A DNA stretch of 64,000 bases, from NCBI RefSeq assembly GCF_029689945.1, contig NZ_CP121451.1:5642001-5706000 (forward strand), written 5' to 3'. Of this stretch, positions 55,366 to 64,000 are shown one piece after another (the first letter of the stretch is position 1; each line of letters begins with the position of its first letter). A program made the position numbers and the translations under genes. The notes under the pieces are model-generated. The model was not told where the DNA came from, made no database searches, and worked only from the letters and a program-made list of their open reading frames with translations. Origin of the DNA: Paenibacillus amylolyticus (GTDB taxonomy: Bacteria; Bacillota; Bacilli; Paenibacillales; Paenibacillaceae).

Positions 55366-56118
55366 TTATCCCTCAATTATTTTAGTTTTCTGGGCGATTC
55401 CAGGCCGCCAATGTTCTGGCATCCGCTCGGTAATCAAATCGGCCTCCTCCAAATCGAACAATTTGGCAAAAGTAATTTCCCCTATTTTACTGGAATCAGC
55501 CAGCACATAAGATTTTCCCGACAATTGATGTGCACGCCTTTTAATCAAGGCTTCCTCAGGGTCCGGTGTTGTATACCCCATTTCAGGATCTACTCCGTTG
55601 CTTCCAAGAAAACATTTATCAAAACGGAAATTATCCATGTTCTGTAATGCGATACTGCCAATGACTGCTTTCGTATGAATTTTCATCATACCTCCAAGCA
55701 AATAACTGCGAATACGCTTGCTTACCAATGCTTCAACATGTGAAAGTCCATTGGTAACCACTGTTACGTCCTTAGCTTCAATAAAGGGAATCATGGCTAA
55801 CGTTGTTGTTCCCGCATCCAGATAGATGCATTCGCCATTTTCGATCTCCTGTGCAGCCAAACGGGCAATCATTGTTTTTTGTTGAATGTTTTTGAAGGTT
55901 TTTTCTTCCATGCCCGGTTCAAGCGTTTTTTCGTTCACCAGTGCGGCACCGCCGTGGATGCGTTTGAGCAACTGACGACTCTCCAGATCGATTAAATCAC
56001 GCCTAATCGTTGATTCAGAAGCACCTAACACATCCACAAGCTCTTGCAATTTCACAATCCCCTGTTCATGTAAGCGCTCTACAATTGCAGCATATCGTTC
56101 TTCAGTCAGCATCTTCAT
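55366..56118 (-). CDS. fruR: DeoR family fructose operon repressor FruR
   Basis: A 250-residue regulator. The DeoR HTH is MLTEERYAAIVERLHEQGIVKLQELVDVLGASESTIRRDLIDLESRQLLKRIHGGA, and the sugar-phosphate sensor domain (DeoRC) has ECIYLDAGTTTLAMIPFI, VVTNGLSHVEAL and LGSNGVDPEMGYTT. The likely effector is fructose-1-phosphate. Three phased direct repeats upstream (56169-56199) are its probable operator. Confidence 0.93.
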   Translation of the reverse strand: MKMLTEERYAAIVERLHEQGIVKLQELVDVLGASESTIRRDLIDLESRQLLKRIHGGAALVNEKTLEPGMEEKTFKNIQQKTMIARLAAQEIENGECIYLDAGTTTLAMIPFIEAKDVTVVTNGLSHVEALVSKRIRSYLLGGMMKIHTKAVIGSIALQNMDNFRFDKCFLGSNGVDPEMGYTTPDPEEALIKRRAHQLSGKSYVLADSSKIGEITFAKLFDLEEADLITERMPEHWRPGIAQKTKIIEG

Positions 56119-56168
56119 TCCTCCAACTGCTTCTATAGTATCATAACTCTCTCAAAAAACAACCATTT

Positions 56169-56199
56169 TCATTCAAAATAATTTAAAAACATTCAAAAA
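56169..56199 (-). promoter_or_regulatory. Phased direct-repeat operator of the fru operon
   Basis: Reading the minus strand there are three units about 10 bases apart: TTTTTGAATG, TTTTTAAATT, ATTTTGAATG. DeoR-type repressors bind such phased direct repeats. They lie 50-80 bases upstream of fruR. Confidence 0.55.
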
Positions 56200-56300
56200 C
56201 CCGCATCTTTCGACTTATTTTCTTGTCCAATTGTCCCTTCCCCGACTCCTGAACATGCATCTGATAATCTAGTCCCTATTTTATTGAAGGTGGTGACCTG

Positions 56301-56999
56301 ATGAGAAATCATCCACACAAACGGCGAAAACCCTGTGTCCTGCATCAGAAAAAGAAAGTTTCTTCTCCTCGCTTTGGATGGATCTCCTCCAACTGGAGTG
56401 GTTATGCTCGTAAAGGAACAGTGCACCAATACCGCCGCATCTCAGCTGAATGGACTGTCCCTTATCTTCTACCTAGTTCACGTAACGCCTATTCTTCCGC
56501 CTGGATTGGAATTGATGGCTTCGAGAACAGCAGTCTCATTCAGACCGGAACAGGTCACGACTGGATTCAAGGCAAGCCCAGCTATTATGCATGGTGGGAG
56601 ATCTTGCCTGCCGCAGAGACCATCATCCCACATCCGGTTTCCCCAGGCCATCGCATTCGAGCAGTCATCACCAGATTAACACGCAAAACCTGGTGTATTA
56701 CGCTCTCTAATCTGACGTTAGGCTGGACCTTCCGCACCATTCAGTGTTATTCGGGTCCGCAGTCCTCTGCGGAATGGATTGTTGAAGCACCCACTGTAGG
56801 AAGCTCCATTGCTTCCATGGCAAGGCTTACGCCCGTAACCTTCAGCATGTGCCGTCTGAACGGATGTGCTCCTACTTTTCGAACCTCTCAAAAAGGGATC
56901 ATGATTCAAGGAAGAAGTATCGTCTCGATCCCTGGTAATCCCAATCGGTGCAAAGATGGATTTACAGTTCGTCGCTATAAAGTTCGTCGCAACACCTGA
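56301..56999 (+). CDS. Bacterial glutamic peptidase (G1/eqolisin family) homologue
   Basis: A 232-residue protein. After a very basic start (MRNHPHKRRKP) come SSNWSGYARKG, ISAEWTVPYLLPSS, SSAWIGIDGFENSSLIQTGTGHDW, YYAWWEILPA, SPGHRIRAVI, TWCITLSNLTLGWTF and SSAEWIVEAPT. These are the eqolisin signatures: the catalytic Gln in LIQTG and the catalytic Glu in AEWIVE are both present. No classic signal peptide or propeptide can be seen, so export is unclear. AAGGTGG precedes the ATG. Family members are acid peptidases known mostly from fungi; bacterial ones are rare and little studied. Confidence 0.85.
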   Translation: MRNHPHKRRKPCVLHQKKKVSSPRFGWISSNWSGYARKGTVHQYRRISAEWTVPYLLPSSRNAYSSAWIGIDGFENSSLIQTGTGHDWIQGKPSYYAWWEILPAAETIIPHPVSPGHRIRAVITRLTRKTWCITLSNLTLGWTFRTIQCYSGPQSSAEWIVEAPTVGSSIASMARLTPVTFSMCRLNGCAPTFRTSQKGIMIQGRSIVSIPGNPNRCKDGFTVRRYKVRRNT

Positions 57000-57076
57000 G
57001 TAATTAGTGTTCGGAAGAAGCCACTTACTTCGTGAGCTTAACGTTGGTATTTCCGGCCTTAGTATCTCCATTAAAA

Positions 57077-57122
57077 ATCCTGCAGTCTTCAGCGCTTGAT
57101 GCGCGGGATTGCAGGATTTTAC
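57077..57122. terminator. Terminator between convergent genes
   Basis: AATCCTGCA / TGCAGGATT stem with further pairing in the loop (cagcgc/gcgcgg), followed by TTACT. Confidence 0.7.
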
Positions 57123-57145
57123 TCTTCATGGGATTCAATGGATGT

Positions 57146-57631
57146 CTATGACTCTGCAATCAATGCATCCGGTTTCGGTTTAAGCCATTTGCCATCCTCA
57201 TTAATAAACGCCCCCTTGAAGCGCCCCATCTCCAATTGTTCGATCAGCCTCTCCTCGTCCATGACCAGAATCTCAGCGAGCTGCCCGGAGGTGTAATAAT
57301 GCGCGGGATTGTAATCGAGCAGCACAGGAACAGATGTATCATATAGTTCTTTAATCAGATTCTCAAAGGAATGCCGACCCAAGTTCTCCATATCTCTATA
57401 AAACTGCAAATGTTGGGACACCATATTACGGAAAGATTTATTCTCCAGGTTCATCCACAATGTATTGCAGGCCTGAACACTCATATGATTTTGTTCCACA
57501 TCAAAATATTGAACTTCTTCGATCTTCATGTATTTCTCTTGAAATGCAACAATCTTAATCAAAGGTACATTTCGTTTACGTGACGCTTTCTTCACATGGG
57601 CTCTAAATTGTTCATAATTCATTTCATTCAT
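57146..57631 (-). CDS. Uncharacterised protein with a C-terminal MerR/excisionase-like HTH
   Basis: A 161-residue protein. The first 100 residues are mixed helix with MNEMNYEQFRAHVKKASRKRN and YFDVEQNHMSVQACNTLW. The last 50, YYTSGQLAEILVMDEERLIEQLEMGRFKGAF-like, have the turn pattern of a HTH_17/excisionase domain (T-x-x-LA-x-x-L ... G-x(n)-G). It has no signal or membrane helix. AGGGAT precedes the ATG. I recognise no family beyond that; DNA binding is an inference. Confidence 0.6.
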   Translation of the reverse strand: MNEMNYEQFRAHVKKASRKRNVPLIKIVAFQEKYMKIEEVQYFDVEQNHMSVQACNTLWMNLENKSFRNMVSQHLQFYRDMENLGRHSFENLIKELYDTSVPVLLDYNPAHYYTSGQLAEILVMDEERLIEQLEMGRFKGAFINEDGKWLKPKPDALIAES

Positions 57632-57716
57632 CTATTATCCCTGCCTTTAACATGTTCCAACCGACATTTTACAACAAATCGAAGGCGAGTGTAACCTTCA
57701 TCATGTGAAAAACAAA

Positions 57717-57746
57717 AAACGTGCAGCATCCAATGCCGCACGTTCA
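57717..57746 (-). terminator. Hairpin after the flavoprotein gene
   Basis: AACGTGC / GCACGTT stem 30 bases past the stop of the flavoprotein monooxygenase gene, with an A-rich flank giving T on the minus strand. Confidence 0.65.
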
Positions 57747-57775
57747 TGTCTTTTCGTTATCTTATGAAGGTACAT

Positions 57776-59206
57776 TTACTCTGCAAGGGCACCCGTTTTC
57801 ACCCATGTAGCAGTAAATTCCTGTTGTTCATATGCATAGAATTGTTGCAAAATAACCTCCCGATCGTCGAGGAACAACTGATCAGCTATGGCAGAGACCA
57901 GTTTCGGCACCGCACTCTTAGTCCCTGATATGGCCGATGCCGACAGACCACAGCTGGCAAGTGCAGAGTAATTGAATACAAACAGTCCATGCAGCTGCTT
58001 CTCACCTTGTTCACTCCTGCTGGTCATCGCAAACCCGGAACTCAGGTATGGATGTGCATCCAGCAATGCATTGCGATGCTCTGGCGGAGCCTGGTAACAG
58101 TCCTCCCAACGCGCGATGTATGGCTCCACCAGCCTCAGCTCAGGACGGAGTGCCGGATCACTAAGCAGACCTGTACTAATAATTAGAAAATCAAACGCAA
58201 ATGCCCCCTGTGGCGTATGCACCATCGTGCCGTGGTCAGTCGCTTCTACACTCATCCAAGGCGAATTCAGATGCAGTTCGAATCCAGGCCAGGCTGCTGC
58301 TCGATTAAACGTATCGTTGGTTGGCGGTTGATTGAATTTGAAGAAATGAGCGATCACTTCATATTTATCCGCAACCGGAAGAGCGTGGAATCGCTCAATC
58401 ATACCGGATTGCTCCATCTGACGAATGGGGTTAACATTGGGCAGTTGTTCCCGTCGTACAAATACATGAGCTTCCGCCACACCCGCGGCAAGGGCATAGC
58501 TTGCATTATCAAATGCAGAAGCGCCCCCGCCAAGCACAGCAACCCTTTTACCTTTTAGCCGTTCAAAATCAATCGCTTCCGACGTATGGGCATACAACTC
58601 CCGAGGTAATCTATCCGCAATCATGGATGGCACATGCCACTCTCCACCGCCTTGTATTCCCGTAGCAAACACGACTTTGCGCGCAAGGATGACGTCCTTG
58701 TGAGTTCCTGCCTTGTTCACGTGAAGTCGATGTATTCCATTCTCTATCGGCTCAACGAGCGTCAATTGGATCTCATTAAGCACAGGCAGATTCAGCACTT
58801 CACGATACCAGCGCAAATAATTCATCCAGTCTCCACGCGGAATCTTATCGACCTCTTTCCAACCTTCTGGCCCAACCTGTGCTTCCCACCATGAGCGGAA
58901 GGTTAACGAGGGGATGCCCAAATCGATGGATGTCAGATGCTTGGGGGTACGCAGAGTAACCATACGCGCATAAGTCTCCCAAGGTCCTTCAAATCCCGAT
59001 GTATTCTCATCAATGACGAGAATATTGGAGATTCGTTCCCGAAGAAGTCCAAATGCCGCCCCTAATCCACTCTGACCTCCACCCACAATGACAACATCAT
59101 AGACATGACCATCTGCATGTTCTCTTGGACGTACCCAGTTCGCGCCCCCAAATGACAAATAATCCAGATCATTCTTCACACGTTCATTCAAAGCTTCCAG
59201 GCTCAT
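57776..59206 (-). CDS. FAD/NAD(P)-binding flavoprotein monooxygenase
   Basis: A 476-residue protein with two nucleotide-binding motifs: VYDVVIVGGGQSGLGAAFGLL near residue 36 for FAD and KRVAVLGGGASAFDNASYAL near residue 215 for NADPH. The Baeyer-Villiger/FMO-type linker FATGIQGGGEWHVPSM lies between them. FEGPWETYARMVTLRTPKHLTSIDLG fits the substrate side. The layout is that of flavin-containing or N-hydroxylating monooxygenases. It is a single-gene unit. Substrate unknown. Confidence 0.85.
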   Translation of the reverse strand: MSLEALNERVKNDLDYLSFGGANWVRPREHADGHVYDVVIVGGGQSGLGAAFGLLRERISNILVIDENTSGFEGPWETYARMVTLRTPKHLTSIDLGIPSLTFRSWWEAQVGPEGWKEVDKIPRGDWMNYLRWYREVLNLPVLNEIQLTLVEPIENGIHRLHVNKAGTHKDVILARKVVFATGIQGGGEWHVPSMIADRLPRELYAHTSEAIDFERLKGKRVAVLGGGASAFDNASYALAAGVAEAHVFVRREQLPNVNPIRQMEQSGMIERFHALPVADKYEVIAHFFKFNQPPTNDTFNRAAAWPGFELHLNSPWMSVEATDHGTMVHTPQGAFAFDFLIISTGLLSDPALRPELRLVEPYIARWEDCYQAPPEHRNALLDAHPYLSSGFAMTSRSEQGEKQLHGLFVFNYSALASCGLSASAISGTKSAVPKLVSAIADQLFLDDREVILQQFYAYEQQEFTATWVKTGALAE

Positions 59207-59540
59207 GATTCATCAACCCTTTCGAGATACATATACGAACTCGTTTTCTTTAATGATTAGATGTTAGTTTGTTGTTAACTATATTGAGATTAGTTGTACT
59301 TTTCGCTTGTATTCCTGAAATATATTAGCGTTATTATATGAGTTATCAGATACGAAATGAAGTTTGTGGCAGATTTATTGTCATCAACACTAAAAATAAC
59401 TGACATGCTTGTTAATCTGCACGAATCCCTAATGGATGGCATCTTCATCTTTAGATGTGCTTCCTTTTCGATGGAAGTTGCAGAGAACAAAAAAAAGACA
59501 GGCCAAGATGTAACCTTGGTCTGTCTTTTAAAAAGAAATG
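59207..59540. other. Intergenic region between flavoprotein and YnzC genes
   Basis: About 330 AT-rich bases upstream of the flavoprotein gene. It holds the YnzC terminator at its right end (59489-59540). Short open frames on both strands lack ribosome binding sites and overlap the terminator, so I call no gene. Confidence 0.5.
59489..59540 (-). terminator. Intrinsic terminator of the YnzC gene
   Basis: AAAAGACAGgCCAAG / CTTGGtCTGTCTTTT stem followed on the minus strand by T8. Confidence 0.88.
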
Positions 59541-59780
59541 CTATTGGCCGGCCTGTTCGCGGCGCTGCAATTTTTCATTGGTTAATTTCTCAGGGGTCAC
59601 ATCATGACCCAGCGGGTCTACTACGGATACTGCCAGCATGGTTGTCAGCACCTGACCTCGAATAGCCTGCAAATATTGCTTTCTAAGCTCCTGCTGCTCG
59701 CTTTGTTCTGCTTTGGTCAAACCGACGCTGCTGCGTTGTTTTCGGCTTAATTCGTTAATGCGTCCCAAAAAAGGAATCAT
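59541..59780 (-). CDS. ynzC: DUF896 family protein YnzC
   Basis: A 79-residue protein. PFLGRINELSRKQRSSVGLTKAEQSEQQELRKQYLQAIRGQ and GHDVTPEKL match the DUF896/YnzC helical hairpin family closely. The ATG at 59780 follows GAGGTGG; a longer frame upstream has no site. In B. subtilis ynzC lies in a small SOS-linked operon (yneA), but no such neighbours or LexA-type site are seen here. Confidence 0.9.
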   Translation of the reverse strand: MIPFLGRINELSRKQRSSVGLTKAEQSEQQELRKQYLQAIRGQVLTTMLAVSVVDPLGHDVTPEKLTNEKLQRREQAGQ

Positions 59781-59890
59781 GAAATCCACCTCACTTGTTA
59801 GTCCATTTTCCAAAAGATATTTCGAATATCTTCAAACTAACTTATTACAACTTTACGAATTTGTCCATAGGCTCAATCCATTGAGAAGGT

Positions 59891-64000
<4,110 letters not shown>

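Noticed and set aside
59290..59665. Two overlapping short open frames upstream of the flavoprotein gene
   Set aside because: No ribosome binding site, overlap with the YnzC terminator and with YnzC itself on the other strand.

Overview
The window looks like a chromosomal segment of a Paenibacillus-type, spore-forming Firmicute. Supporting signs are mid-range GC, strong AGGAGG-like ribosome binding sites with frequent TTG/GTG starts, a hemE-hemH-hemY heme cluster, an AraM/EgsA-type glycerol-1-phosphate dehydrogenase, a fruR-fruK-fruA operon, small Bacillus-type proteins (DUF1450, DUF896/YnzC, YtxH, YutE-like, DUF1232) and a very long collagen-like surface protein. I see no prophage, IS element, CRISPR or rRNA. 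One tRNA-Leu is present.

Layout. 1-9.2 kb: end of a DUF92 membrane protein gene; a minus-strand operon of MarR regulator, cytosolic arylsulfate sulfotransferase and SsuABC-like transporter; a secreted protein; FAH hydrolase, glycerophosphodiesterase and CapA-like protein. 9.3-14.2 kb: hemEHY and a divergent MFS exporter. 14.3-24.1 kb: cytochrome P450, secreted L-asparaginase with two GlnR/TnrA-type boxes upstream, O-methyltransferase, THUMP RNA methyltransferase, LTA-synthase-like protein, deaminase, FrnE-like oxidoreductase, a 239-bp nested inverted-repeat element and an aldo/keto reductase. 24.2-34.6 kb: mainly small and housekeeping genes (murI, M14 peptidase with LysM, YtxH, DUF4261, YutE, Dabb, holin-like, a tandem-HTH protein, AraM). 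34.7-44.1 kb: tRNA-Leu, Gfo/Idh oxidoreductase, regulators (HxlR, LysR, AraC, MerR), a Cache-GGDEF cyclase, a spermidine-synthase-like protein and two SDR enzymes. 44.1-48.8 kb: a four-carbon sugar-acid catabolic operon (dehydrogenase, kinase, GntP permease) with a divergent GntR regulator. 48.9-56.1 kb: oxalate decarboxylase-like bicupin, zinc alcohol dehydrogenase, methyltransferase and the fructose PTS operon. 56.3-64 kb: a glutamic (G1) peptidase homologue, an uncharacterised protein, a flavoprotein monooxygenase, YnzC and the collagen-like protein, which runs off the right edge.

A major caveat is that fourteen genes are broken by twenty small lesions. Nineteen fit a missing single base, mostly in short homopolymers, and restoring that base gives a continuous family-like protein each time. 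murI alone has three. This fits uncorrected sequencing deletions better than real gene decay, so I annotate these loci as whole CDSs and mark the break positions.

The least expected items are the nested-palindrome element at 22973-23211, the dual GlnR/TnrA boxes before the asparaginase gene, the twin MerR operator-promoters, the leader hairpin in front of the MarR-sulfotransferase-transporter operon, a His-rich HesB-like protein lacking the usual cysteines, an altered active-site lid in the oxalate decarboxylase, and an internally duplicated HTH protein of unknown role.
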